Positions 34,321-48,500 are shown, counted from the stretch's first letter. The stretch is DNA of 64,000 bases from Cordia subcordata (GCA_028554755.1 JAPTOF010000016.1:1128501-1192500), one strand, 5' to 3'. Notes: generated from the sequence alone by a model not told the origin. Numbers and translations are program-made.

Positions 34321-36626
34321 GCAAAGACCTGATTGAGTGCATCAACAATGACAATGTCACAGACGAAGATATCAACAATACCATCTTTCTACACAAGCCA
34401 GCTGCTGATAGTTTCACAGCGTGGACAGCTATGGCAAGGGCGTCCATTTTAGTACTGGCAGAACAATATATCTACATTACCTCTTCTGAATGTTGGAACT
34501 TGTACATATAGCATGTTTCATTACAGTCAACCATTTACACCAAGAATGCCAACAAAAGTTTGAACTTGAAAGGAGCCTGAGTCTTCTTTTCATGTACTCA
34601 TGCTGCAAATGATTGATGTCAATGCAAATGTACTTATAACGTAATAGCTCACGATTCTAAGGCCACATAAAATTAGGGGCAAGAAAGAAACAAGACTAAC
34701 AGGGAACCAAATGAATACTTAAAGGACAAACAGGAGTGCTTTGAAACTTCAGGGCTCAATTGTGAAGCATAAGAAATATCCGAGACTATCTTATTGATTT
34801 GCTAAGAATGTTAATTAAGAGGCCTCTACACATCATTTTAGTAACAGGCGACTGAAGACCGTATAACAAGACAAGCTAAATGTTGAGAATAAGAAAAAGG
34901 CATTTCTGACTCAAGAAAAACACTAGTCTCCTATTACCGATTGGTTTGCCCATAATATTTTAAACTTCCTCGAGGGAAATTCCTAAGAGTAGCCTAAGCA
35001 ATATTCTAGTACTTTAGGATACTTCTGCAGTTTCTGGATTTTTGAACAGTGGGGCAGGAAGGGAAGAAAGCAATTTCATTAAGTAATGTAGCCTTGCTTA
35101 TGCGTATAGGTCAGCTCATCATACTTTGACACAAGTCCTCCCCATATAGAGAAACCAGTACTTTTAGAATGGAATAGGAGTAACCAGGAACGATATTTTG
35201 TATACGACAAGAGGAGTGTGGTTCAGTGGTATGCCCTTTTGACTCTTGTGGATCTCAAGTTTGAGATAGGTGGAGAACTACAGTTGAACCCTTTAGAAGA
35301 AAAAACAAAAAAAGGATATATATGAACAAGGGAAGCCAATAAGTTGCAAAAAGAATTAAAGAGATATCTGCCACCAAATCTCCACACCCACAAGGGAAAA
35401 CACTCCAAGAAGAAAACTCCTGAAAGAGGAAAGCAGCAAAACAATTTACAGAGAGGTCCCTATGTGTTGAAGTAACTGATCATAATGCTCATTAGAAGAA
35501 ATGTTGAAAACTTTAAAATTACAAGAACAGGCATAGTAAACAACAAATCTCATCACTTCAGTAATAATTTGATAACAGGCCAACAATTTTGATAATCTGC
35601 ATCCACTTGTCATTCTGCTTGGTCCAACATTTTTACCTGGACATATGTCAAGGAGGAACTCTTGCATACTTCTCTTTCCTTTTATTTTCCACTACTGGAA
35701 AGAGGACTAGAGCAAAGCAACTATTAATGCAAGTCTCGTGAACAGAGCCTACAAGCACCTTTAGTAGCTAGTTATGGAATTCATATCGGACCCATTCTGC
35801 TCAGGAGATACTTTTCATTTTTATTACCTGTGGAAATTCTCAACTGTGAAAAACCAAACGTTTAAGTGTCATTTTAGAAATGTGACTTCTTTGAAGAACC
35901 AATTCTGTTCTGAAGAATGAAACTTATTTCCAGTTTCCAATACACCAAATTGTTGATAATTTATAAGAGATGAAAACGCATGAAATAAGGAAACACAATC
36001 CGCTTCATTGCCTGGCAGATGCAGAAGAAAGTCGATAGAGGATTCATACGACGAACTGGATAGGACTTTCAAACTGTCTACATTTGAAACCCTCAGATAA
36101 AGGATGAGATATATAAGTCATACAGGATCATCAGAGGTGACAGAGAAAGTGAGGCGAAGATAAAAGTCAAGTAGTGGTTGGTATAAGAACAATGATGGCT
36201 TGACATCCGAGGGAAGTACAGATGCAGTAATAGAGACTTGATAGAAAGGGGCAATGGTAAGTGGGGAGTTGCAGAATCACAATGTTTACGTGGTGACAGA
36301 GACGACAGTAGAAAGGAGATGGAAGCTAGCATGCCTTCCAATGTCAAAGACAGGGAAGGACGTATCAAAAGAAAGAAGGAGAAGGACGTAACAAAAGAAA
36401 GAAGTAAGACGAGAGAAACAGACAGCAAGAGATGATAGCAGAACAGCTTTGGCAAGTTTTCCAAATTAAGCTAAATTATGCAAATGTCTCTGTGAAGATT
36501 CTCTCAAGCTGAAGTGGCAACAACTTATCTAACCCGTTTTTGCTTAGGAAATAAAAGCTGGAAAAAAGAGAATTACGTGAACTGAACAGAACCATTAAAT
36601 TCAGAGACTTCAGAAGAAATTGTTTC
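34321..36626. other. 3' flank and spacer before the copia element
   Basis: The first part is probably the 3' UTR of the small gene. A SINE relic is at 35210-35315. Frames at 35446-35667, 36093-36464 and 36238-36435 show no recognisable domain. Confidence 0.5.
35210..35315 (+). mobile_element. tRNA-derived SINE relic
   Basis: GTGGTTCAGTGGTATGCC is a good A-box region, and the later GATCTCAAGTTTGAGATAG has a B-box-like core. An A-rich tail follows. Confidence 0.5.
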
Positions 36627-37008
36627 TGTTGAGTATCAAGTTGTTGTTACTATAGGCTAGTACTGTAAAAAGTACGAAGCCTTTATATCTAACAACCCAC
36701 CCCTTTTCTCAAAAAGAAATATACAGTAAACCCTAACCCTAACACTCCCCCTCCCACTGTTTTCTCCTTCTCCCGACCATGGCTGCCGGCCCCGCCATCT
36801 CTGGAAGCATCCTCCCTCTCCAGTGATCCATACCAAGTTCTTTCCGACGCCAGAACACACCACTACCACCTCAAGCTGTCACTTCAAGGCCAAATCTATG
36901 CAAATCAAGGCCTCCTCTCCTTAAACCGACCACACCATTGCAATCTCCAGTCCGTTCCGACCAAGACCTGCCATTGCCACCACAGTCTCCAGCCATATCT
37001 GGCTTAAC

Positions 37009-37070
37009 GCGCCAACAGGGCCTCGAGCATGGCCTTCATGCGCCAACAGGGCCTCAAGCATGGCCTTCAC
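37009..37070. repeat. 31-bp tandem duplication in the copia interior
   Basis: GCGCCAACAGGGCCTC plus the following CATGGCCTTCA occurs twice in a row with two differences. Confidence 0.8.
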
Positions 37071-38300
37071 GCATCATCGTCAGCACCTCCTTTGTCGAGC
37101 TGCAACTTCGCCTAGCCCTGCACTTTTCATCCCACAAGTGTTTTGCCATATACTTCCTCAATTGTCTCCAAATTCAATAAAAGTAGCTTCTTTAAACAAA
37201 TGATATTTTATGTTTTTCCCTTTGATTGTTCTTTGAGTTGTCTTGTGGGAATGGCTTCTTGAATTGTAGGTTACTAACACATTCATTTATTGTTTATCAT
37301 GGAATAAGATTCAACCAAGGCTCCAATGGAGACTACAATTGAGTCATCAAATACTGTTGTCAGTAAGTCTGGTTCGTTTGTAATTGTCCCCTCCTTTTCT
37401 AGTACTCCCATTATTATATCAATCAAGTTGAATGGCTGAATTATTCCTCCTGGTCTATGGCCATAGAAATTTGGTTTCTCGGGCAAGGTTTAGACGATCA
37501 TCTATATTCTAATCTGTCGTTTGATCTATCGGAGGTTGATAAATGTGCCAGGCATGAGATGCAAGGACTCCGTTACCTTGATGTTCCCCAATCTACCATT
37601 TGTGTTATTCCCCCTACATCAACACAAGTCCATTCGCGTCTTAGCCATCCTTCCTTACCAAGTCTTTAGAAAATGGTCCTTAATTTGAGTCATCTTAAAA
37701 AAATTTTCTAGTGAGTCGTGCAATTAAGTAAACTTAGTCGTAGTTCCTTTAATAATTGAGCCAATAAACGGGTTCCTGTCGCATTTCCACTTGATCATTA
37801 TGATATTTAGGGTCCTTGTTGTTCTGTTTCAAAATCTAGATATTGTTACTTTGTTATATTTATTGATGATTATTCTCATATAACTTGGTTATTTTAATGA
37901 AAGAGCATTCTGCAGCCCTCTCTCTTCTTTTTCTTTTATGCTGAACTTTGCACACAATTTAGAGTCTCCATTAAGACTCTCTGAAGCGATAATGCAAAAG
38001 AATATTTTTCCACATCCTTCTCCTCCTTTTTGAAATTACATGGCGTACTCCATGCTTTTTCTTGCTCTCTCACTCCTTAACAAAATAGAATAGCTAAGAA
38101 AAAGAATTGACACCTCATTGAGAGATAGCTAGTACCCTTCTTTTTCATGTCCATGTACCTCTTCGTTTCTAGGATGAAGTTGTCCTTACCGCATATTATC
38201 TCATTAACCATATTCCATACCAGTCTTGCATGATCAAATTCCTTTCTCAGTACTTTTCCTTGTGATCCGATATATGCTCTACCCCCTCAAGTTTTCAATT

Positions 38301-38426
38301 GTGTTTGCTTTCTTCACTATCTTTCCTCTTGGGTAGATAAGTAGGTGCGCAATCTATTAAGTTGTGTTTGCTTTCTTCACTATCTTTCCTCTGGGGTAGA
38401 TAAGTAGGTGTGCAATCTATTAAGTG
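38301..38426. repeat. 63-bp tandem duplication in the copia pol relic
   Basis: GTGTTTGCTTTCTTCACTAT begins both copies (38301 and 38364), which differ at only a few positions. The duplication arose after the element died or helped break it. Confidence 0.85.
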
Positions 38427-40418
38427 TGTGTTTCTTAGGTATACTCGAAACCAAAAAGGGTACAGTTGTTACTCTGCAAAGTTAAACCGATGGTTTGCTC
38501 CTGCTAACGTTATAGTCTTTGAGAATATTGCATTTTTCCCTTTGTGTCCTCATTCTTCTATTGTCAAGTCCTTACCACTTCCTATACCTACTTTTGATAC
38601 ATATCCTATGCTTCTACCATAACTCTTCAACCTACCCCTACCCTTTGCCCTTGCTCCTATGTTTCCTAACACTTCACGCTTAGATAGACCTAACCTCTAT
38701 GTATATTCACGCCAAGCACGTCCTCTATCACCTCAAGTCCCAATGTAAGCTCACTCACCTTCTCTAGATGCAGATGTTACACCACCATCAGACCCCGACC
38801 TTCCCTTTGCTCTTTGCAAAGGTACTCGGTCATGCACTACTCATCACCCTAATTTTAACTTTGTTTCTTATGATTGTTTGTCTCCTTCCTATGCCACCTT
38901 TATTACTTCTGTTTCTTTTATTTTCATTCCTAAGTCTGTGGTAGAAATAGGTGCATGTTCAGGTTGGCAAGTTGCTATGCTTCAGGAGGTGTCTACTTTA
39001 CATATTAACAGGACTTGGGAATTAGTGGTTTTGCTGCCTGGAAAATCTTCTGTTGATTGTCATTCGGTGTATACAAGCAAGGTCTCGTCATACGACCGAG
39101 TTAATCGCCTCAAGACTCACTTTGTGATTAAGGGTTATACACAAGTTTATGGACTTGATTATGTTGACACCTTTTCTCATGTTGCTAAGATGCCCCTCTA
39201 TTCATATTTTTGTGTCTTTGGTAAGAATTTTTTTTTGAATGGTAATCTTGCTTAGGAAGTCTATATAGAACAACTGCCTGGGCTTTGTTGACGAGGAGAA
39301 GTCTCAGAAGGTGTATGGCTTAAAAAAAAGCTTTATATGATTTCAAGCAGTCTTCGAGGGCATGATTTGGACAATTTAGCACTACAGTCCTTGAATTTGG
39401 AAAGACTCGTTATAGTGTGTATCATTCAATATTCGATCGATGATTCTCTAGGAAGTAGCTTCTATTTATATATGATGATATTGTTATAACAGATGATGAT
39501 TGTTCAGGGATTGACGATTTGAAGTCTTTTCTCCACTAGCAATTTCAAACCAAGGACTTAAGAGAGCTCTGCTATTTTTTGGGTATTGAATTTGCTAAAT
39601 CTAAATAAGGGGTGTTCATTTCACAACACAAATATGCGTTAGATACATAAGCACAGGCAAGATTACTTGGTGCGTAGCCTTGTGATTCACCCATAGATCC
39701 AAATGTGAAGCCACGACCAAACGAGGACAGTTGATTTCAGATCTGGGAAGTTATAGGAGGTTAGTTGGGAAACTCAATTACCTTACTGTCGCTTGACTAG
39801 ATATTTAACTTGCAGTCAGTGTGGTAGTCAGATTCTTAATTCTCCACAAGAAAACACTGGAAAGCAATTAATCAAATTCTAAGGTATATCAAGGGTTCTC
39901 CTAGAAAAAGCCTACTTTACAATGATTGAGGACCCAGAGATTATAGTCCTATACCGTGTATTTGTTGGAGAAAATCTTCTTTCATGGAGAAAGCAAGAAA
40001 CAACATATGGTTGCTCATTCTAGTGCCGACTCAATATTGAGCTATGAGAGTGGCTACTTGTGAGCTAATATGAGTGAAGATCTGCTTAAAGAGATTAATA
40101 TCTGGTCCGATGAAATGTGCTTGCGATATTTAAGCTACTATTCACATACTACGAATCTAGTGTTCCATTAACAAACTAAGCACATTGAGATGGTTTGCCA
40201 CTTTGTGCGAGAGAAGCTGGCCACTTGTGATATATATACTCCAATTTGAGAGGGAGTGTTGAGTATCACGTTATTGTTATTATGTAATAAGTCTCTCCCA
40301 CATAGGAAGAGACATAATATTTTTGTCCTTCATCATAAATAGAATGGGCACCCTTTATTATTAATAGAATGGGCTAGTACTGTGTGAAAAGTACAAGACT
40401 TTTACATTTTCTCCCTCA

Positions 40419-43323
40419 ATTATTCTAAGAGATCCAAAATGAGATAAAATAATGTGATCCACTGAACGTTTTGGTAAGGCTGGAGTTCTTTCTTCTTCGT
40501 TTTCTTTTTTCGGCATGGATCACCTAATGCAAACCATTCAAGAGAAGTTTTCACAGCATGTGTCCTCCAAGGTGTGCAACAATCAAAATGTGAGGTAGAA
40601 GAACATAATATGACTAAGTCTTTTTTTTTTTTTGGGGGGGGGGGGGGTCAAAATAAAATGACCAAGTCCAGATTATTAGATAACCCTAATACTTCCTGTG
40701 ACACAGCACGGTTACTTATTTTAAAAAAAATGGAAAGAAAAGAAACTAATAGGACTTTGGAATCATATATGGTTATCAACAATTATATGCAAAAAAAAAA
40801 AGCCCCCTGCTTTTATCTCCAAAATGCTCTGGAGAAACAAGCAAGTTAGCACCTGTAGGATCTAACAGCAGCAAGAGCTAAAATCAGAGGCCACTTCAGC
40901 AAGGGCCCAGCTAAATGGAGATGAAGAAACTTGATATATGGCAAATAATTAAATAAAAGATTGATTTTTCAAAAATCAGAGCTGATGACAAGTTCAAAAT
41001 TGAAGATGTGAGAGGTAAATAAAGACCATAGAAAACCGCTGTCAGATTTCTACCCCTCATCCTTCTTTTGACTACTTCTGCAGCAACTTTAATGTGGCAG
41101 GACACAAATCAAAACAACTTCAAATATTTCATAAGCCATAACTAGCAACATCAACAAAATAGCATCTATTTCTTAAGAATTCAACTGGCAATTGAAAGAT
41201 GCTTGAAGAGAACAGAAGCAGTAAAATCATAATAGTCACTAAAAGGCAGAATAAAGAACTCACAGCAACCCAGAGTCCAATTGAATCTAACAATCATCAC
41301 AATATCCACCTAAGATGGGACCTGCATACGAATAAATAAGTGCAATCATCACTTAATGAAGCCATCGAAAAAGTAGCAAATACCAGAAAACGAATAAAGA
41401 GATCATTATGGAAAAGATATCTTAACCTCTTCTCTCTTCAGTTATTACCAACGGCCTCGAAGAACTGGTTTATAGCCTGCATGACGATCTTCAGTCATTT
41501 GAGCATCAAAATATTATCCTTCTATCCTTTTGTTTTGAAATTGACATACCCGCAGCAATGTTGAAGTATTGCGTGTACTTTCCCCTCTTCCTGTGCACTT
41601 CTGTCTCCAAATAGCTGTTATCCTTCCTTGCTTCCTGTATCTCTTACCACTTTTTTTCCCCTTTTCTTGTATCTCTTTTCGTCCTCCTTTAGTGTTATTA
41701 TCTTACTTTTTCCGGGTGGGTTTTCCAAGACAGATTTACTTTTATGATTGACAAGGTACTTTCTCAGTGCTCAGATCAATAAAATAATAAAACTAACAGA
41801 ATAACCATTAACATAAATGAAAACATTAAGAACAGAACACATGACACAGAAATATGATATACAAGACTGAAGATAGAACATCAAAAGTCAAGGTACTCAG
41901 GCAACAGCTTTCTAGCTCATACAAGACTGGATTTTGGAATGTAAAGCCAAAGCCACCATGGTTGCTTTAGACTTCCAAAAGCGGACATGGTCATAAATCA
42001 ACAATAAGAAGAAATTTAAGAGAGCAAGAGAATCACATGCATAAAATGACAAATATTCCCCAAACAAATTCATGGAATCACAATTACTGCCAGCCCCAAT
42101 GTGTGCATGTGGGTCTGCGGTGGTCTCAATATTTTTGCCTTTGACATGCATATTGTAATGAATACATTTTGCAATCTACAACATCTACAGCATTTTGGAA
42201 ACAAATGACCATCAATTATGCTAGTTGGTGAATGGCATCATCAAGAATAAGTTGCACTTGAGCTTTTTTCAGTTTTTATCAACAAAGAGCTTTGTACATT
42301 TCATTTTGATCTCCTCAAGCTGAGGATCCAGAGTCCAGATGAGAGTACACTCCTGATCTCCATAGCTCTTCAAACTGATCAAACATGAAGACATTTTTGC
42401 TGTTTTAACAAGTGGCATGTCACTCCAGAAGCAGAGCAGAAGCCATTCTCTTGAGGATTTGGCAGATTTAGTGTATCCATTAGGTTCCTATAATAAAGAT
42501 TTCTTTAAACCAAACAGATGCATAGATATTTTCACTTTTATATATTATTTTCCCTATGAAAAAAGCCACTTCATTTCAAAATTATGAAGCAATTCAGCAT
42601 GAGAAAACATTCCCAAACACTTCTAGAAAACATTACTCCTTTGCCATGAGCAGTTCACAATAGGAGAACTTTCACGAGAATTATAAGCCATTCAGACAAG
42701 AGCTTCAATAATAGGTTTTCAGCAACCTTAATTCCACCAACACCACAGTTGTAAATATAACAAGATATGCTTTTCCACCACCAAGCTCAAGCAAAAAGAG
42801 TGGACGGATTCTTAATATTAAACAAATAGAGAATGCGAGTTGTTAATAGAAAACAATCAATATTGATGTCGAAGATACATATACATTAACTTTTGCATCA
42901 TGCACCTCCAACATTCTGCTTAAGTACTAAACTACACAATTATTCCTGCAAAACTGTTCTAAATTTCCTCATTCACTGTAAATTACATAGAAAGCAGAGA
43001 TTATGTGGTGAGGAGAAGAATACTAATCATACAACAGTCACAAATCAAGGGAATCTTTCATCCAATTCCTTTCCAGTGGTTGCTGATATAAGGGGTTGTC
43101 TCTATCCTAGAGTGAGTCTATAGCAGGACAATGACATAATCCCCTGCTCTAGTCCCTATCATTTTGCAAGAATCAAAGTATTACCTCAAGACCAGAAGAC
43201 TAGTCCAAAAGGCTATGAAAGGCGAATCGTTGCAGCAGGCCAGGACAGAAAACAGCATGCCCTTCCATCCAGTAGGGACCAATCCAAGCCCAAGTGGAAG
43301 ATAACAAAATCTGGGCCAATATG
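40419..43323. other. Spacer and 3' flank of the ADA1-like gene
   Basis: No gene is recognised. Contains a T13-G14 junction at 40621-40647 between 11-bp direct repeats. The part next to 43323 is likely the 3' UTR of the minus-strand gene. Confidence 0.5.
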
Positions 43324-44589
43324 TTATTCCTCAAATGAATTTATACATATTCTCTCCAGCAACAATGGCCAATCTTCCCCGAGTTGCTGTGGGTTCAGCT
43401 CCATGGCAACCCTAAAATCCTGCAAAGATATTGGGCAAGAAGTTGGAAGTTCGTCCATAACATCCAAAGGCCTTCTACTTCTTTGCATCTGAAAATGATT
43501 ATCCGTTCTGACCCCATTAACGAGATTCATAGAAGCCTGAGGCTTCTTGGTGCTGGTTTTTGCCGGTTCATGCCCCCATCTTGCCCCAACAACTCCAATG
43601 CAAGATTTAATTATACGCTTCAAGTAAGCATCCAGACCCTTATTTAACAAATTGGCACAATCAATTGACACCCCTTCTAGTCCCTGCAAAATAGCAATCT
43701 GTTCCATGCGCTCTCTCAGGGTTAAACTATCCAACAAAGCACCGCAAGCAGATGCACTAACACAATTGCCAGTAGTTGGAGCAGGCAATGCTTTGCGTGC
43801 CCCACCTACACTAACTGGACAAAATGGAACTCCAAGTGGTGGTCGGAGTGGGCTTCTAGCATATAGATCTCCTTGGTCTTCTCTATCAGATATATTTGTC
43901 TGCTCTGCGCTATGTATAGAAGCTAGACCATCTGGAGATCTCTGTTTAATGGAAAATTTAGCAGAGTGGTGACCTGAAGCCTCCTTTTCATTATCTGATT
44001 GCAGTGTAAGCCCATGACTGTGCTGCACTGGCCTTTGAATATCAATAGGGCTCAAAGCCCCATTCTCCAAACTAGCATCACTTGAATGTGGGGTTGTTAA
44101 CCGCTGAGAAGAGGAATTAGTCTTCCCATTTTGTCCTAATGCACTACGACGATCTCTCCGATCACGAAAAGCAGTCCTAGCCTTCCTGGGAGATACTGGT
44201 AATATGTCTCCATTTGACAACCCTGGCGAACTTGAAGCTTGCATCGTAGAAGCATGGGACCCATTTTGCTGGTAGTTATCATTCAGTGTCTCTTTCTCTC
44301 CAATTTCTGTAGTAGGCTTCAGAACTTCATTTTCATGAGTTGGAGGCGGGACTTTTGCACTACAGGCATTCTTCAGAATTGATCGAATGAACTGATTATG
44401 CAATGGAACATTCTCTCTGCCAAGAATTCTAACACAAAGCTTATTAAACTCGACCTTGCTCAGCTTCAACCTCAGCAACCTATTCAAGTAATAGAAGTAC
44501 AGTTTGGACCTCTCTGGCCCAAGCTTCCTCACTAACTGTGCTTTCATTTCAGCAAGATTAATCCGTGAATGCTGCTGTGGTGATTGCAT
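43324..44589 (-). CDS. ADA1/TADA1-like SAGA subunit
   Basis: A single uninterrupted frame of 421 residues. Residues from about 8 to 85 (RINLAEMKAQLVRKLGPERS, YFYYLNRLLRLKLSKVEFNK) match the Tad1 region of plant and yeast ADA1/HFI1 proteins. This is a histone-fold-related subunit holding the SAGA histone acetyltransferase complex together in the nucleus. The middle is Ser/Asn-rich and likely disordered. A second conserved block near 260-345 carries GVPFCPVSVGGARKALP and LTLRERMEQIAILQGLEGVS, as I recall from plant homologues. Length is close to Arabidopsis ADA1a/b. The leader on this strand is GA-rich, and a 5' UTR intron (donor at about 45182, acceptor at about 44647) is possible but unproven. 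Confidence 0.85.
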   Translation of the reverse strand: MQSPQQHSRINLAEMKAQLVRKLGPERSKLYFYYLNRLLRLKLSKVEFNKLCVRILGRENVPLHNQFIRSILKNACSAKVPPPTHENEVLKPTTEIGEKETLNDNYQQNGSHASTMQASSSPGLSNGDILPVSPRKARTAFRDRRDRRSALGQNGKTNSSSQRLTTPHSSDASLENGALSPIDIQRPVQHSHGLTLQSDNEKEASGHHSAKFSIKQRSPDGLASIHSAEQTNISDREDQGDLYARSPLRPPLGVPFCPVSVGGARKALPAPTTGNCVSASACGALLDSLTLRERMEQIAILQGLEGVSIDCANLLNKGLDAYLKRIIKSCIGVVGARWGHEPAKTSTKKPQASMNLVNGVRTDNHFQMQRSRRPLDVMDELPTSCPISLQDFRVAMELNPQQLGEDWPLLLERICINSFEE

Positions 44590-45329
44590 TCTTATTCAAA
44601 ACATAAAGTCCATACACAATAATCAAGAACTCACCAATTTGCACCACTACAAAGCTCACAGTTTGGACACTTGATTCGTGCACTAAATTAGGGTTTTGCT
44701 CCTTTTCCAGAATCCCACCTTCCAAACAAGATTAAAACCTCCAAACAGCATCCCCAGCAATGCAAAACCAAAATCCATCTCCAAAATCCAAACTTTAAGC
44801 AACACAAACATTAAACAGCTTCAGTTCAGATTCACGGATCCCCATTTGCAACTAATTCTCCCTCCAAAATTCCAATTTTTCAAATTTATTCACTAAAAAT
44901 TAAATCAAAACTTTAAACCCACAAAAACCTTCCAATATTTTCCACCAAAGATACCTTTTTTCCAGCTTCAAGTAAACTATAAACACCTCACGAGAAAAAC
45001 TACCAATAATTACATCATAAACCCTTCAAAACTAACTCAAAAATATCACCTTTCCCATAACAATCAAGCTCAAAGCTTCCAACTTTAAGTACAAATTCTT
45101 CACAACACAATTCTAATTAAACAACACGATTCAAGCTGTTGCAGATAGGTAAAAATATATATCAATATTTTAATGGGCTGACCTTAATCTTGAAGCTGCT
45201 GAAACTGATTTGAATATTCAGATTCAGAAACCAAAAATTCAGAAAAAATTATTACTTGGGTTCTTCTTTTTCTGTCTCTCTCTACACTTGTTGCTTTGAA
45301 CCCATGTAGCTTTCTTCCTTCTTCATTGC

Positions 45330-45364
45330 TTCTCCTTCTTCTTCTTCTTCTTCTTCTTCTTCTT
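45330..45364. repeat. (CTT)n microsatellite in the ADA1-like 5' region
   Basis: Reads as (GAA)n in the leader of the minus-strand gene. A larger pyrimidine-rich region extends to about 45550. Confidence 0.85.
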
Positions 45365-45559
45365 TGTATTCTTTCCCTCTCTAAAATTTGCTTTCTTTCT
45401 CCCTATATATCTATTAATTTCTGTATTTTTATTCTTTTTAGGTTTTTCTTTTTCTTTTTTTTTTTTTGAATCAGAAACAGAAGACCCTTTTCTTCTTTCT
45501 CTCTGATCGCTCTCCTCTTCTCTCTCTCTCTTACTCTCTCTCTCTTTTTTCGTTTTTGT

Positions 45560-48500
45560 GTCTGATAAGAAAAAAAAGAAAAAAAAAAGATTAACCTTTT
45601 TTTAATCTTTTGGCGTTTTTCACATTAATTTTATACAAGTGTTGAAGCATGTGGTACAACTGAAAGCGTGGTACTTTCTGCTGTCGAGGTTGTACTTCGT
45701 TCTTTTTCTTTTTTTGGATCAAGGTAAAAATGTTATTAATAGATTAAAAGTTTACAAGAAACCAACAGCTTATACATTAACGAAAATTTGCCCAAGACAC
45801 AAAATAGAGAAAATTTGTACATAACAAACATGGCTCTAAAAAATGAGTCAAAAAAAAAACCTATCATAAATTGGGAAACTAATAATAGAAAGCTCCATTT
45901 TATTAATTTCAATTAATTGGGAAACTAATAATAGAAATCTCCATTTTAATACTGGCATTTTAGCGTACAAGTTTTGAAGCACGTGGTCCAATTTTAATGT
46001 TTTGTACTTGTTCTTTCTTTTTGCCAAATTTTGTGTGTTATACCAAGAACTTTAATTGTTGTACATAACATCTTAGCTTATTTTCTTGTCAAGGTATTAC
46101 TTAAGTTCTACAAAAAAGGAAAAAGATTGTAAATATGTTTGATAGGATGAAACTGCTTTGCTTTATCACTTTTCTACTAATTTTTACCACCACTTCTTTT
46201 TTCTTTTTGAAAGATTACGTAGACAACCTGAAAAAGTTTTTCATGTTCTTATTGGAACTTTTGCTCTTGAGGGAAAAGAAATATATTTTTTTTCTAATTT
46301 TTTCCTTTATTTTCACTTTCCTCTTTTTTTTTTTTCTTTCTGCCTCCAAATGATGAATTGGATTCTTTTATTGAATGAGTTATGAATCAAAAAAAATATG
46401 AAAATTGCTTGGTTTTATCAATTTTTTTTCGTGGGAAATTTATGATTCTTATTCAACCGAATTCAAGCTAGCAATATGTCAATTACACACTAGAGGTGGA
46501 TAAGAATTGAGGGGTGACTCCTCCAACCTAAGTGGTTTACAAGCGAAGCAACTGGTACTTGATTGGGCAGGAGGTGGTTTGATTTTGTGCAAATCTTTGA
46601 ATCAGAAGGAAAAGGCAATTGTTATTTGAAAGGAGTGTGTTTAGAACAAAAGAAGAAAACTTTTAAAATTTTTATGTTTGTATAGAAAACTTTTATTTAT
46701 ACACTGGAGGAAAAAGAAAAAATTTTCTTTTCTTGAAGATTTTTCTTCTTTCTTTTTCCAACCGAGTGGTGAATTTTCTTTTACTGAGTGAAGCAGATAA
46801 AAACATTCTAAAGAGAAGGCAATGGAATATGATAGATTACTGGTGTAGTTGAAAACGATTGTCTTTGTCAGGAAAATAATTGCCTTGACAAAAATTGATC
46901 TAAGATAAAGAAATGAGATTAAAATAAACATGCCTTGTGCAATTGTCCAAAATTATTCTATAGGAAGTTAGACATTCACTTATTAGAATGGAAATGGCCA
47001 TAAGTAAAAAATAGAATAACTCAAAATACAAGGAAGTGTTTTTACATCAGGTTAGCAAATTTTCAATTACAGTTACATTATTCATTTGTTTGCAATTTAG
47101 ATAATTATTACAACTCATTCCATCCTATCCAAGAAAATAACATCAAAATTTTCCTTGAACATTGAACTACTCTAAATCACTTTCTATTTGAAGACTAAGT
47201 ACTATTGGAGATGCCAATTTCATTATTGGTCTTCAATATTTGCTCTTTTTATTAATTAATCTTCAAAACTACGAAATTAAAAAACTGAACCCTAATGTTA
47301 CAAAACAGTTACACAAGTAATTTATTTTGTTAAACGGACATTGCAAGCAAACACAAATGGACATGTCGAACACATATAGCTACTTCTTTTGAAGGATTAA
47401 GTCTTTTCTACAATTTAAATTTTCTTTTCCTTCTTCTTCCTTTTCTCTTTTTTATTTTCTGCCCATTTTTTCTTTCTTTGACCCTTTTAAACCCAATAAG
47501 CCCTTACCTAGGAACCTACTCTGCTCGTAATTCAGAATACAAGGGAGGTGGTGTGATTAGGAACACGTAGTTGGAGAGGTAGGGGTGTTGAGAAGTAACA
47601 AAAGAAAAGGAAAGAGTGAATTTTATTTATTTATTTATGGCGGAATCAATAAGTATAGTATTTCATTGATCAAATAACTTTGAGCACACAATTACGTTTA
47701 AGAAAGGCATATTTAGAACTTTGCTTAATTAGTTAAGGGCATAATGGTCATTTCAAACTAATAGTAACATTCTTTCTCCATTTTGAACACTTTGAAAGCA
47801 GAATTTGTGTTACTTTACAGATATTAAGGACTAGTCGTCTCACTTCTGTAATATTAAGGCTCTAAAATAATTCTCTTTAAAAAGTCATCTTACCATAATA
47901 ACATCATACATAACTCCACTGACACAAGAATGCTTTTCATTCTAACAAGTAGTAAAGTCTTTGTACTATACACCAACACCTATTAATTAACCAAAACAAA
48001 TTTTATTAGAGTTGTTACTCAATGTTGCAAAAATAATATGGAAAAGGGATAACAAGGAAATTTCCCCACCTCTTGTTATTCTTATTTTATGGCTATATTT
48101 TCAAATTACATAGGTGCACCTAAATATTCCATCTAGTTAACCACAATTCACAATGTTTACTTTATTGAAATTTTATCATTTTGAATTGCTGTAATCTACA
48201 ATATACAATTTTATATTAGTGAAAACAAGCATTGATGCTTTTGGCATTACTTTGATATAATATTTCTATTATTTACGTAAATGTTTTATGTGTTTCAAGA
48301 ATTAATCTCAAGTAGTTCAGCATGCCTTATTCTTTTTGCCAAATATAATCCCAACGACCTATATATCCCATGTAGAATTCATTTATATTAAATATTAAGT
48401 TGGAAAATTTCGATTCCTAAAAATGTTAGATACCCTCATCCCACAGGAGATTAATTGTCTCTACCTACAAAAACATACTAGTGTGGAGGAATTGCTAATA

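Larger units (their letters stand above)
36627..40418 (+). mobile_element. Decayed Ty1/copia retrotransposon
   Basis: Ends begin with TGTTGAGTATCA at 36627 and again at 40257, right after a purine tract TTTGAGAGGGAG. Both ends share TAGTACTGT and AAAGTAC. The left LTR is only about 75 bp while the right is about 162 bp, so one has suffered an indel. Interior motifs in order: gag start (NYSSWSMAIEIWFLGQGLDDHL, split here between 37440 and 37510), pre-integrase (VHSRLSHPSLPSL), integrase (FIDDYSHITWLF), reverse transcriptase (INRTWELVVLLPGK, VIKGYTQVYGLDYVDTFSHVAK), and the RNase H end (HIEMVCHFVREKLA). Stops and frame changes are everywhere. No clear 5-bp target duplication or tRNA primer site is visible. 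Confidence 0.85.

Noticed and set aside
34317..34510. Open frame of about 64 codons overlapping the stop of the small gene
   Set aside because: It has no start codon at its head, is in another frame, and fits a 3' UTR. A frameshifted extension cannot be shown from the sequence.
36728..36745. Short telomere-like CCCTAACCCTAAC
   Set aside because: Only about two units, near the copia left LTR; too short for an interstitial telomere.
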